Below, one piece after another: positions 24,061 through 32,250 of a stretch of DNA of 64,000 nucleotides. Source of the stretch: Nocardioides iriomotensis. GTDB lineage: Bacteria > Actinomycetota > Actinomycetes > Propionibacteriales > Nocardioidaceae. The notes beneath the pieces are model-generated. The model searched no databases. It saw only the letters and a program-made list of their open reading frames with translations, and was not told where the DNA came from. Both the position numbers and the translations under genes were made by a program. Position 1 is the stretch's first letter. Each line of letters opens with the position of its first letter. The stretch lies in NCBI RefSeq assembly GCF_004168035.1, contig NZ_SDPU01000027.1, positions 1 to 64,000 of the forward strand. Direction: 5' to 3'.

Positions 24061-25800
24061 ATGACCTCCCCCGCCCAGCCCCTGCCCTCGACCGGCCCCG
24101 GTCGTCCCGGTCGCTCCGGTCGCCCGCGTCCCAAGCGCGGTGAGGGCCAGTGGGCGCTCGGCTACACCGAGCCGCTGAACAAGAACGAGCAGACCAAGAA
24201 GGACGACAACCCGCTCAACGTGCGGGCCCGGATCCTCACCATCTACTCCAAGCGCGGGTTCGCCTCGATCGACCCCGCCGACCTGCGCGGACGCTTCCGC
24301 TGGTGGGGCCTGTACACCCAGCGCGCCCCGGGTCTCGACGGCGGCAAGACCGCGTCGCTGGAGGAGCACGAGCTGGACGACGAGTTCTTCATGCTGCGCG
24401 TGCGCACCGACGGCGCCCTGCTCGGGGCGGACCAGCTGCGCGTGCTCGGCGGCATCTCCACCGACTTCGCCCGCGACACCGCGGACATCACCGACCGGCA
24501 GAACATCCAGTACCACTGGATCAACATCGAGGACGTCCCGACGATCTGGGAGCGCCTGGAGGCCGTCGGGTTGCAGACCCAGGAGGCCTGCGGCGACTCC
24601 CCGCGCGCCTTCCTCGGCTCCCCCGTCGCCGGCGTCGCCGCCGACGAGGTCATCGACGGGACCTGGGCGCTCGAGGAGATCAAGCGCCGCTACATCGGCG
24701 ACCCGGCCTACTCGAACCTGCCGCGCAAGTTCAAGACCGCGCTGACCGGACACCCCAGCCACGACGTGGCCCCCGAGGTCAACGACGTCGCGTTCGTCGG
24801 CACCGTGCACCCCGAGCACGGCCCCGGCTTCGACCTGTGGGTCGGCGGCGGCCTCTCCACCAACCCGATGCTGGCCCAGAAGCTCGGCGTCTGGATCCCG
24901 CTCGACGAGGTGCCCGACGCGTGGGAGGCCGTGATCTCGGTGTTCCGCGACTACGGCTACCGCCGGCTGCGCTCGCGCGCCCGGCTCAAGTTCCTCGTCG
25001 CCGACTGGGGCGTGGAGAAGTTCCGCGAGGTCCTCGAGAAGGAGTTCCTCGGACGCACGCTGGTCGACTGCCCGTCGCCCCCGGTCCCGCAGCTCAGCGG
25101 CGACCACGTCGGCGTGCACGCCCAGAAGGACGGCCGCTTCTACGTCGGAGCCACGCCGACCGTCGGGCGCATCGACGGCCGGGTGCTGACCCGGCTCGGC
25201 GACCTCGTCGAGGCGCACGGCGCCGCGGGCGTGCGGCTCACGGCGTACCAGAAGCTGGTGATCCTCGGGGTCGAGGGAGACCGGGTCGAGGCGCTGCTCG
25301 CCGACCTCGAGACCCTCGGGCTCTCCGCCCGCCCGTCCAACTGGCGTCGCTCCACGATGGCCTGTACCGGCATCGAGTTCTGCAAGCTCGCGATCGTCGA
25401 CACCAAGAACCGCGCGACGGAGCTGGTCGCCGAGCTCGAGCAGCGCTTCCCCGACCTCGATACCCCGATCACGGTCAACGTGAACGGCTGCCCCAACGCC
25501 TGCGCCCGCACCCAGGTCGCCGACATCGGCCTCAAGGGCCAGCTCGTGCTGGACGACGACGGCCGGCAGGTGGAGGGCTTCCAGGTGCACCTCGGCGGTG
25601 GCCTCGGCCTGGACCCGAAGTTCGGGCGGAAGCTTCGTGCCCACAAGGTCACCAGTGCGGGACTCGGCGACTACGTGTCCAGCGTCGTGTCCGTCTACCT
25701 CGCCGAGCGCGAGGAGGGCGAGACGTTCGCGTCCTGGGTGACGCGGGCCGACGAGGAGTCGCTGCGCGGCGAACGGGCGTTGGAGGTGGTCACGTCATGA
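24061..25800 (+). CDS. sir: ferredoxin-dependent sulfite (or nitrite) reductase
   Basis: This 579-residue sirohaem/4Fe-4S reductase of the NirA/SirA type reduces sulfite to sulfide in six electron steps. Two ferrite-like halves each carry the NIR_SIR fold. The four cluster ligands appear as TMACTGIEFC and NVNGCPNAC (about residues 435-482). The N-terminus is a Pro/Arg/Gly-rich tail. Sulfite rather than nitrite is favoured because the operon continues with cysH and a sirohaem-type chelatase and begins with a sulfur-type leader. The ATG overlaps nothing upstream; the stop overlaps the next start as ATGA. Confidence 0.93.
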   Translation: MTSPAQPLPSTGPGRPGRSGRPRPKRGEGQWALGYTEPLNKNEQTKKDDNPLNVRARILTIYSKRGFASIDPADLRGRFRWWGLYTQRAPGLDGGKTASLEEHELDDEFFMLRVRTDGALLGADQLRVLGGISTDFARDTADITDRQNIQYHWINIEDVPTIWERLEAVGLQTQEACGDSPRAFLGSPVAGVAADEVIDGTWALEEIKRRYIGDPAYSNLPRKFKTALTGHPSHDVAPEVNDVAFVGTVHPEHGPGFDLWVGGGLSTNPMLAQKLGVWIPLDEVPDAWEAVISVFRDYGYRRLRSRARLKFLVADWGVEKFREVLEKEFLGRTLVDCPSPPVPQLSGDHVGVHAQKDGRFYVGATPTVGRIDGRVLTRLGDLVEAHGAAGVRLTAYQKLVILGVEGDRVEALLADLETLGLSARPSNWRRSTMACTGIEFCKLAIVDTKNRATELVAELEQRFPDLDTPITVNVNGCPNACARTQVADIGLKGQLVLDDDGRQVEGFQVHLGGGLGLDPKFGRKLRAHKVTSAGLGDYVSSVVSVYLAEREEGETFASWVTRADEESLRGERALEVVTS

Positions 25801-25958
25801 CCGGCCGCGTCTCGCCGTTCCACTGCCCCTACTGCGGCGACGAGAACCTCCGCCCGGGCGAGGCGGGTCACGGCGCCTGGGAGTGCCACTCCTGCCTGCG
25901 CGCCTTCACCCTGTCGTTCACCGGCCACCTGGCCCGGCCCGAGGGCGTGACCCGATGA
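25797..25958 (+). CDS. zinc-ribbon mini-protein of the sulfite-reductase operon
   Basis: This 53-residue protein has two CxxC knuckles (FHCPYCGDENL and WECHSCLRAF), so it most likely binds one zinc ion. It starts by ATGA overlap with the sulfite reductase and ends by ATGA overlap with cysH, so translation of the three genes is coupled. Its size and cysteine pattern suggest an accessory or rubredoxin-like partner. The function is unknown; I recall small proteins in this slot in other actinobacterial sulfur operons but cannot name a family. Confidence 0.85.
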   Translation: MTGRVSPFHCPYCGDENLRPGEAGHGAWECHSCLRAFTLSFTGHLARPEGVTR

Positions 25959-26701
25959 CCGCCGCCACCACGACGGCCGCGCGCGCGTTCCGCGGCACCG
26001 ACACCGAGGGCCGCTCCGAGGCCGAGCTGAAGGAGCTGGTGCGCCATGCCGGCGCCGAGCTCGAGCTCGCCCCTGCCGAGGTGATCATCGAGTGGGCCGT
26101 CGCGACCTTCGGCCCGCGGTTCTGCATCACCTCGTCGATGGGCGACGCCGTGCTCGCACACCTCGCGAGCCAGGTGGCGCCGGGCGTCGACGTGGTCTTC
26201 CTCGACACCGGCTACCACTTCGCCGAGACGATCGGCACCCGCGACGCCGTCGCAGCGACGCTGCCGGTCAACCTGATCAGCATCACGCCGAAGCAGAGCG
26301 TGGCCGAGCAGGACGCGGCGTACGGCAAGGACCTCTACGCCCGCGACCCCGACCTGTGCTGCGCGCTGCGCAAGGTGCAGCCGCTCAACGACGCCCTGCA
26401 GAAGTACGACGCGTGGGCGACCGGGCTGCGCCGGGCGGAGACGCACAACCGCGTGATCGCGCCGGTCATCGGCTGGGACGACAAGAAGGGCAAGGTCAAA
26501 GTCTCGCCCCTCGCCCGGTGGACCGACGAGCAGGTCGACCGCTACATCGCCGACAACGGCGTGCTGGTGAACCCGCTGCAGTACGACGGCTACCCGTCGA
26601 TCGGCTGCTGGCCCTGCACGCGACGGGTCGCCCCCGGTGAGGACCCGCGGAGCGGGCGCTGGGCCGGCCAGAACAAGACCGAGTGCGGGATCCACCAGTG
26701 A
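25955..26701 (+). CDS. cysH: adenylylsulfate (APS) reductase CysH
   Basis: This 248-residue enzyme reduces APS to sulfite using thioredoxin. The PP-loop region is ITSSMGDAVLAHL at about residues 50-62. The 4Fe-4S cysteines that separate APS from PAPS reductases are present as DLCCALRK and GCWPCTR, and the catalytic Cys sits in the C-terminal ECGIH. It therefore uses APS. It overlaps the zinc-ribbon gene by four bases and feeds the sulfite reductase encoded just upstream. The nearest downstream gene is the chelatase, after a 97-bp gap. Confidence 0.95.
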   Translation: MTAATTTAARAFRGTDTEGRSEAELKELVRHAGAELELAPAEVIIEWAVATFGPRFCITSSMGDAVLAHLASQVAPGVDVVFLDTGYHFAETIGTRDAVAATLPVNLISITPKQSVAEQDAAYGKDLYARDPDLCCALRKVQPLNDALQKYDAWATGLRRAETHNRVIAPVIGWDDKKGKVKVSPLARWTDEQVDRYIADNGVLVNPLQYDGYPSIGCWPCTRRVAPGEDPRSGRWAGQNKTECGIHQ

Positions 26702-26798
26702 CCCGCGCTGATCTCGGGACGTTGCACCCCCGTACGACAACGACGTCGGACGCCACCGCACAGGTACTCCTGTCCGAACCACGAAAGGGAGCCCGCTC

Positions 26799-27542
26799 AT
26801 GACTGCTCCTGCCCTGGTGGCCCTCGCCCACGGCAGCCGAGACCCCCGCTCGGCCGCCACGATCAAGGCGCTCGTCGACGAGGTCCGCGCGATGCGCCCG
26901 GACCTGCGCATCGAGCCGGCCTTCCTCGAGCTCTCCAAGCCGTCCTTCCACACGACGGTCGACAAGCTCGTGCGCGCCGGGTACGACGAGATCGTCGTCG
27001 TACCGCTGCTCCTCACGGAGGCCTACCACGCGAAGGTCGACGTGCCCGAGGCGATCGCGAACGCGACGGCCCGCCACGAGGGGCTGCGGGTCCGGGCGAC
27101 CAAGGTGCTGGGGCTCGAGTCGGTGTTCCTGGAGGTGCTCGACCGCCGGCTCCGTGCGGCGCTGAAGTCCGCACGGGTGCGCGAGCTCGACGCACTCGTG
27201 CTCGCGGCCGCCGGCTCGTCGGACTCGCTGGCCAACCAGGCCGTGGCCCGACTGGCGCGGCTGTGGGGCACCAAGCACCGGCTCCCGGTCGTCGCGGCCT
27301 ACGCGTCGGCCGCTCCCCCGGCGACCGGTGAGGCGGTACGGCAGTTCCGGGCCGAGGGCCGCCGGCACATCGCCGTGGGCTCGCTGTTCCTCGCGCCGGG
27401 CACGCTGCCCGACCGTGCGGCCGAGCTGGCCGTCGAGGCCGGCGCCGTCGCCGTGTCGGAGCCGCTGGGCGCCGACCCCGAGGTTGCCCGGACGATCCTG
27501 GCGCGCTACGCGGTCGGGGCAGTGGAGCTCGTCCCGGTCTGA
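26799..27542 (+). CDS. sirohydrochlorin chelatase (CbiX/SirB family)
   Basis: This 247-residue protein has two tandem CbiX-like halves. The first carries LVALAHGSRDPRS with the metal-binding His near residue 11 and VVVPLLLTEAYHAKVDVP with another near 78. The second carries VLAAAGSSD, in which the canonical His-Gly is replaced. Such proteins insert Fe2+ (or Co2+) into sirohydrochlorin; beside a sirohaem reductase, iron is the likely metal. The ATG has AAAGGGAG upstream and a separate 97-bp gap, so it may have its own promoter. Confidence 0.88.
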   Translation: MTAPALVALAHGSRDPRSAATIKALVDEVRAMRPDLRIEPAFLELSKPSFHTTVDKLVRAGYDEIVVVPLLLTEAYHAKVDVPEAIANATARHEGLRVRATKVLGLESVFLEVLDRRLRAALKSARVRELDALVLAAAGSSDSLANQAVARLARLWGTKHRLPVVAAYASAAPPATGEAVRQFRAEGRRHIAVGSLFLAPGTLPDRAAELAVEAGAVAVSEPLGADPEVARTILARYAVGAVELVPV

Positions 27543-27621
27543 CGACCGGCCACCGAGTCACCGAAGTCGCCCGAGTCGGCGCGTCCTGCCCCTGCACCGG
27601 GGCGGGACGCGCCGGGCCGGG

Positions 27622-28911
27622 TCAGTCCTCCTGCAGGTAGTGGTCGGAGCCGTACTCCGCGATCCGCTGCCCCATCCTCGCCGCCGTGGTGTCGGCGAAC
27701 CGGAAGTGGATGCCGAGGTACACGCGAGCGTCGATGACGTCCTGGCAGACGTCGTCGACCTCGTCGTACTTCCTGACCACACCGGGTGCGGCCGTGGAGG
27801 TGAGCTCAAGGTCGAGGTCGTCCTCACCGAAGAGCTGGCCGAGCGACCCCGCGAAGGCGCCCATGACGCCGTTGTACCCGCTGACGTAGTCGGGGTACGG
27901 CGGTGACGGGATCACGGAGTTCCACGCCGGGTCCGCCGTCGTCGCGCCGTTGCCGTCGGTGTCGGCCTCCCGGATCGCGGTGATCGGGCGCCACATCCCG
28001 TAGTGGTGCTTGGTCCAGAAGATCGCGATGGCCGCGTCGGCCAGGCTCATGTGGACCGCGGCGTACATCCGCGCCGTGTCGACCAGGTCCAGGCGGCGGT
28101 CGAGGGCCTGGTCCTTGAGGGCTGCCGTGAACTGCACGATCGGGCTCCCGGAGAAGAACGTGCCGGTTGCGGACTGGGCTGCCGTGCGCGTCGTCGAGGT
28201 CGCCGATCCGACGGACTTGACCTCCTTGAAGTGGCGCGCGTACTTCTTGGACGTCAGAGCCGGCGGCTTGCCCGGGTCGAACTGGTCGCCGCTCTTCAGC
28301 ATCAGCAGCTTCACGTAGCCCAGCCACGGGTGCGACATCGGCGCGTTGGCCGGCGGCGTCGGTCGCCAGACGCCCGGCGCTGGGGGTGTCGTGAACGAGA
28401 TCGGTGCGTTGCGGCCGTCGTGCGCCCGCCGAGCAATGATGTCGACCGCGGCGAGCTCACCCCACGCGATGCCGCGGGACTTCTTCGGCCCGTCGGGGAT
28501 GCGGGCGAGCGAGGCATGGTAGGCCGCGTCGAGGGTGGTCTGCTGCTCGGGCGAGTACTGCACCAGGACGCGGTGCGCTGCGGACACGGCAGCAGCCCTG
28601 GCGGACGTCCTGGCCGGAGCCTCGCCGTCGAACCGGTAGCCCTCGCAGCGCCCGCGGACACCGTTCACGGCGTTGAAGACCGCGGCATGCATGAAGGCGA
28701 GGTACAGGTACCCCTCGACCGGCAGCTTGCGCGGGGGCGTGGTGAGACTGTCCGCGATCAAGGTGTCGACACCGATCTGGTGCCACTCCCAGATGACGCT
28801 CGAGCTGCCCGCCGCGGCCGACCGTTTGTGCGCGTCGGCGGTGTGGAGCGGGGCGACAGCGACCAACGGCGCGACGAGGACGGCGGCCACGGCCGCGTGG
28901 ACATGCCTCAT
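27622..28911 (-). CDS. vanadium-haloperoxidase-like secreted PAP2 protein
   Basis: This 429-residue exported protein has a signal peptide (about 1-26) and belongs to the vanadium haloperoxidase/acid phosphatase fold. The vanadate/phosphate pocket is recognisable: Lys301 and Arg308 in KHHYGMWRPITAIR, and Arg396 and His402 in ARVYLGIHF. In the middle motif SGH, the histidine is replaced: DYVSGYNG places Tyr346 where the acid-base His is expected. The halide-oxidising activity is therefore doubtful. The ATG overlaps the LuxR stop (ATGA), which couples the two. Confidence 0.88.
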   Translation of the reverse strand: MRHVHAAVAAVLVAPLVAVAPLHTADAHKRSAAAGSSSVIWEWHQIGVDTLIADSLTTPPRKLPVEGYLYLAFMHAAVFNAVNGVRGRCEGYRFDGEAPARTSARAAAVSAAHRVLVQYSPEQQTTLDAAYHASLARIPDGPKKSRGIAWGELAAVDIIARRAHDGRNAPISFTTPPAPGVWRPTPPANAPMSHPWLGYVKLLMLKSGDQFDPGKPPALTSKKYARHFKEVKSVGSATSTTRTAAQSATGTFFSGSPIVQFTAALKDQALDRRLDLVDTARMYAAVHMSLADAAIAIFWTKHHYGMWRPITAIREADTDGNGATTADPAWNSVIPSPPYPDYVSGYNGVMGAFAGSLGQLFGEDDLDLELTSTAAPGVVRKYDEVDDVCQDVIDARVYLGIHFRFADTTAARMGQRIAEYGSDHYLQED

Positions 28912-29594
28912 GGTGGCTCCAGGTGTGCACGAGTCAGTGGGACACCTCGACCTTCGTGGGACGGCGATGCGCCGCGCATCAGCGGATCCGCGAAACCTCG
29001 GGCCGGTGCCGCCGCCCGCACCAGGGCCGACGCCGCGGTGCGGTTGGTCACGCCCAGCTTGCGGTAGACGTGCTCGAGGTGCTTGCGGACGGTCGCCTCG
29101 GAGACGCCCAGGCGGACCGCGGCCTCCTGGTTGGTGGCACCGACGGCGACGAGCCGCAGCACCTGGAGCTCGGCCACCGACAGGGCGGCCAGGGTCTCGT
29201 GCGGCCCGGTGTGACAGGCACCCACCGGCGGCTGCAGCTGGCGGGCCAGCACGGGGTGCAGCATGTGCAGCAGCTCGACGTGCCGGCGCTCGAACCGGCG
29301 ACCGACACGCTCGAGACGCAGTCGCACCGACCGGCCCGCGGCGAGCGGGAAGCCGACGAACAGCCGGTCGCGGCGCCCGCGCGGACAGGTGCCGGACGGG
29401 TGCTCGACGCGGAGCTCGACGAGCCCGTCGGCGCCGAGGAGGACCACGTCGAGCCGGTCGCACGGGATCAGCCGGTGGAGCGCCGCCAGCACCTCCCGCG
29501 AGCGGGACCGGTAGTCGGGGTGGTCCGCGGGGTCGAGCGCCAGGACGCGACGTACCGCCGCGACCTCGCACGCGCTCAGGTCGAGGTGTGACAT
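28908..29594 (-). CDS. LuxR-family transcriptional regulator
   Basis: This 228-residue protein has an N-terminal GAF-like or undefined sensory half and a C-terminal LuxR helix-turn-helix at about residues 140-205 (LSVAELQVLRLVAVGATNQEAA, then VSEATVRKHLEHVYRKLGV). There is no receiver domain with phospho-Asp. The ATG at 29592-29594 has AGGGGGTGG in front; longer in-frame starts are possible. It is translationally coupled to the haloperoxidase-like gene, its likely target. A 28-bp dyad lies upstream. Confidence 0.88.
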   Translation of the reverse strand: MSHLDLSACEVAAVRRVLALDPADHPDYRSRSREVLAALHRLIPCDRLDVVLLGADGLVELRVEHPSGTCPRGRRDRLFVGFPLAAGRSVRLRLERVGRRFERRHVELLHMLHPVLARQLQPPVGACHTGPHETLAALSVAELQVLRLVAVGATNQEAAVRLGVSEATVRKHLEHVYRKLGVTNRTAASALVRAAAPARGFADPLMRGASPSHEGRGVPLTRAHLEPP

Positions 29595-29677
29595 CGCGAC
29601 CACCCCCTGGCTCACCCGACGGTAGCGGCGGCCGGGTGGGCGGCGCATGACGCGCGAGGTACAGAGAGGGCGACCGC

Positions 29678-29705
29678 CCGGGCTAGGTCGTTCGGCCTAG
29701 CCCGG
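29678..29705. promoter_or_regulatory. 28-bp dyad between luxR-type gene and lpdA
   Basis: CCGGGCTAGG and CCTAGCCCGG form a perfect 10-bp dyad around TCGTTCGG. It sits in the divergent 174-bp promoter region, about 84 bp before the LuxR start, so it is a candidate operator. Confidence 0.5.
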
Positions 29706-29756
29706 CGGGTGGTGTCCCGAGGTCCGACCGGCACCTTTGAGCCCCGAGGCACCGCA

Positions 29757-29762
29757 TAGGCT
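29757..29762 (+). promoter_or_regulatory. leaderless -10 box of lpdA
   Basis: TAGGCT lies 6 nt before the lpdA ATG. Confidence 0.65.
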
Positions 29763-29768
29763 GCTCCC

Positions 29769-31169
29769 ATGAGCCAACACTTCGACGTCGTCGTCCTCGG
29801 TGCCGGCCCCGGTGGGTACGTCGCCGCCATCCGCGCCAGCCAGCTCGGCAAGAGCGTGGCCGTCATCGAGGAGAAGTACTGGGGCGGTGTCTGCCTCAAC
29901 GTCGGCTGCATCCCGTCGAAGGCCCTGCTGCGCAACGCCGAGCTGGCGCACATCCTGACCCACGAGAAGGACAAGTTCGGCATCACCGGCGACGCGTCGA
30001 TGGAGTTCAAGCCGACGCACGCGCGCAGCCGTCAGGTGTCGGACTCCATCGTCAAGGGCGTCCACTTCCTGATGAAGAAGAACAAGATCCAGGAGATCCA
30101 CGGCTGGGGCACCTTCACCGGCCCGAAGTCGATCGACGTGAAGGACGCCGACGGCAACACCACCCAGATCACCGGCGACAGCATCATCATCGCCACCGGC
30201 GCCACGACCCGGCTCGTCCCCGGCACCTCGCTGTCCGACCGCGTGGTGACCTACGAGGAGCAGATCCTCACCGACGACCTCCCGGAGTCGATCGTGATCG
30301 CCGGCTCCGGCGCGATCGGCGTGGAGTTCGCCTACGTGATGAAGAACTTCGGCGTCGACGTGACGATTGTGGAGTTCCTCGACCGGATGGTCCCCACCGA
30401 GGATCCGGAGATCTCCAAGGAGCTGCTCAAGCACTACAAGAAGCTCGGCGTCAACGTCCTGCTCAACACCAAGGTCGAGAGCATCGACGACAGCGGCGAC
30501 AAGGTGAAGGTGACCGTCTCCCCCGCCCAGGGCGGCGACCAGCAGGTCCTCGAGACCGACAAGGTGCTCCAGGCGATCGGCTTCGCGCCCCGGCTCGACG
30601 GCTACGGCATCGAGGCGACCGGGGTGCAGGTCTCCGACCGCGGCGCCATCGTCGTCGACGAGCGGGGTCGCACCAACGTCGACGGCGTCTACGCCATCGG
30701 CGACGTCACCGGCAAGCTGATGCTGGCCCACACGGCCGAGGCGATGGGCGTCGTCGCCGCCGAGACGATCGCCGACGCGGAGACGATGGAGATCGCCTTC
30801 GACATGATCCCGCGCGCGACGTACTGCCAGCCGCAGATCGCCTCCTTCGGCTACAGCGAGGAGCAGGCCAAGGAGAAGGGGTACGACGTCAAGGTCGCGA
30901 AGTTCCCGTTCATGGCCAACGGCAAGGCCAAGGGCCTCGGCGACGAGGTCGGCTTCGTCAAGGTCGTCGCCGACGCGAAGTACAACGAGATCCTCGGCGC
31001 CCACCTGATCGGCCCCGACGTGACCGAGCTGCTGCCGGCGCTGACCCTGGCCCAGCGCTGGGACCTCACCGCCGACGAGGTGGCGCGCAACGTGTTCGCG
31101 CACCCGACGCTCTCCGAGGCGGTCAAGGAGGCCGTCGAGGGCATCGCCGGCCACATGATCAACCTCTGA
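29769..31169 (+). CDS. lpdA: dihydrolipoyl dehydrogenase
   Basis: This 466-residue E3 flavoprotein reoxidises dihydrolipoamide in the 2-oxoacid dehydrogenase complexes. The FAD-binding [10 protein letters not shown] is at about residues 11-20 and the redox disulfide [13 protein letters not shown] is near 40-52. The NAD-binding [13 protein letters not shown] is near 175, and the C-terminal interface carries the catalytic HPTLSE His. The start is ATG, leaderless. The gene stands alone and ends in a long inverted repeat shared with the convergent neighbour. Confidence 0.97.
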   Translation: MSQHFDVVVLGAGPGGYVAAIRASQLGKSVAVIEEKYWGGVCLNVGCIPSKALLRNAELAHILTHEKDKFGITGDASMEFKPTHARSRQVSDSIVKGVHFLMKKNKIQEIHGWGTFTGPKSIDVKDADGNTTQITGDSIIIATGATTRLVPGTSLSDRVVTYEEQILTDDLPESIVIAGSGAIGVEFAYVMKNFGVDVTIVEFLDRMVPTEDPEISKELLKHYKKLGVNVLLNTKVESIDDSGDKVKVTVSPAQGGDQQVLETDKVLQAIGFAPRLDGYGIEATGVQVSDRGAIVVDERGRTNVDGVYAIGDVTGKLMLAHTAEAMGVVAAETIADAETMEIAFDMIPRATYCQPQIASFGYSEEQAKEKGYDVKVAKFPFMANGKAKGLGDEVGFVKVVADAKYNEILGAHLIGPDVTELLPALTLAQRWDLTADEVARNVFAHPTLSEAVKEAVEGIAGHMINL

Positions 31170-31188
31170 CCTGGGGCGACCCCGAACG

Positions 31189-31247
31189 GCGAGAGGCCAC
31201 TTTCCCACCAACACGCCGGGCGTGTCGGTCGGAAAGTGGCCTCTCGC
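31189..31247. repeat. 17-bp-arm inverted repeat between convergent genes
   Basis: The arms GCGAGAGGCCACTTTCC and GGAAAGTGGCCTCTCGC are perfect complements around a 25-nt loop that holds a smaller ACACGC/GCGTGT hairpin. It lies between lpdA and the 31258 gene and could end both transcripts. A related hairpin occurs at 48601-48642. Confidence 0.75.
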
Positions 31248-31257
31248 GCGTCGTACG

Positions 31258-31632
31258 TCAGAGGCGGTCGTGCACGACCCGCCTGGTCTGCGTCTGCTGG
31301 CGGTGCATGACGAGCGAGGCGACGATCGCGATCGCGCCACCGACCATCAGGATCAACCCGAGCGCCCAGTCCCAGATGTAGGGGACGTCGACGTCGAGCG
31401 CGAACGCGAGCACCGCGCCGACCGCGAACATCAGCAGGCCCGCGCCGGTGTCGGTCATGCCGCCGGAGGACCTGGCGGCGTGCAGGGCGAGGCCGACCGC
31501 GAGCAGCACCACGCCCGCGGCCATCAGGATCGAGCCGAGGGCGTCGTCGTTGACGTACGGCACGTCGACGTCGACGGCGTAGTTGAGGATCGCGCCCACG
31601 GCGAGGAGGAGAGCACCGGCACCGAGGCCCAT
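31258..31632 (-). CDS. tandem-duplicated four-helix membrane protein (DUF6458-like)
   Basis: This 124-residue protein is an internal duplication. Residues about 1-50 and 63-112 both read G-AGLL-AVGA-L--A-DVDVPY----ALG-ILM--G, each with two membrane helices around the conserved DVDVPY turn. The unit resembles the small actinobacterial DUF6458 proteins; the function is unknown. The ATG has GGAAGGACCTGAC in front. The C-terminus is Gln/Arg-rich. It stands alone on the minus strand. Confidence 0.8.
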   Translation of the reverse strand: MGLGAGALLLAVGAILNYAVDVDVPYVNDDALGSILMAAGVVLLAVGLALHAARSSGGMTDTGAGLLMFAVGAVLAFALDVDVPYIWDWALGLILMVGGAIAIVASLVMHRQQTQTRRVVHDRL

Positions 31633-31735
31633 GTCAGGTCCTTCCGGTTGGTTCCAGGACCGGCGCGACGATACCGAAGGTGTACCTGCGGTCCGAATCG
31701 GGCGTCAGCCGTCGGCGTGCTTCCCGTCGTCGGGG

Positions 31736-31793
31736 ACCGATATCGGTAGCTCAGGAGTGAGCCATAGGTCACTCTTCGACTACCGATATCGGT
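31736..31793. repeat. 58-bp triple-palindrome element, copy 1
   Basis: ACCGATATCGGT occurs at 31736-31747 and 31782-31793, with the near-palindrome GTGAGCCATAGGTCAC at 31757-31772 between them. The spacers are exactly 9 bp on each side. The right half encodes the last residues and the stop codon of the globin gene. Copy 2 is at 63303-63360 with identical spacing. Confidence 0.85.
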
Positions 31794-32230
31794 TGGAGCC
31801 CGTCCCACGACCAGCGCGGGACGGCCAGCCCGTCGGGCACGTCGTCGGCGGTGCGGTGGAAGCGGTTCATGGAGTGGTGCGTGGACCAGGCGAAGTAGTC
31901 GTGCAGCACGTCGCGCACCTCGCCGCCGAGCCCGACGTCGTCGAGCGCCTGGTCGAAGCAGGCGACGGCCCGGCGGTCCATCTCCTCGTGCGGGCCGTTG
32001 CCGCTGTGCAGGCGGACGACCTCGGTCTCGGAGGAGATCTCGGTCGAGAATCGGGCGGGCCCGCCGAGCGCCTCGGCCCAGTACGCCGCCAGCCGGGCGC
32101 TGTGGTCGGGGTGGAAGCCGTGGCTGAACGCGTGCGCGACGACCTCGTCGGCCAGGACGCGCTCGTGCCACGCGTGCGCGAGCCGGAGCAGGCCCTGGTC
32201 TCCCCCGGCGGCGTCGTACACGCTCTGCAT
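31769..32230 (-). CDS. truncated-haemoglobin-like globin
   Basis: This 153-residue protein has a group II truncated globin look: AGGDQGLLRLAHAWHERVLAD at the N-terminus, HAFSHGFHPDHSARLAAYWAEALGGPARF in the middle, and a C-terminal HSMNRF. The likely haem-ligand His lies in the central HPDHSARLAAYW block. Truncated globins bind O2 or NO. The last five or six codons and the stop lie inside the triple-palindrome element. It follows the DUF3037 gene by 20 bp and is probably the last gene of the PPK2-led operon. Confidence 0.82.
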   Translation of the reverse strand: MQSVYDAAGGDQGLLRLAHAWHERVLADEVVAHAFSHGFHPDHSARLAAYWAEALGGPARFSTEISSETEVVRLHSGNGPHEEMDRRAVACFDQALDDVGLGGEVRDVLHDYFAWSTHHSMNRFHRTADDVPDGLAVPRWSWDGLQPISVVEE

Positions 32231-32250
32231 GGGGTCAGACTCGCACAGGG

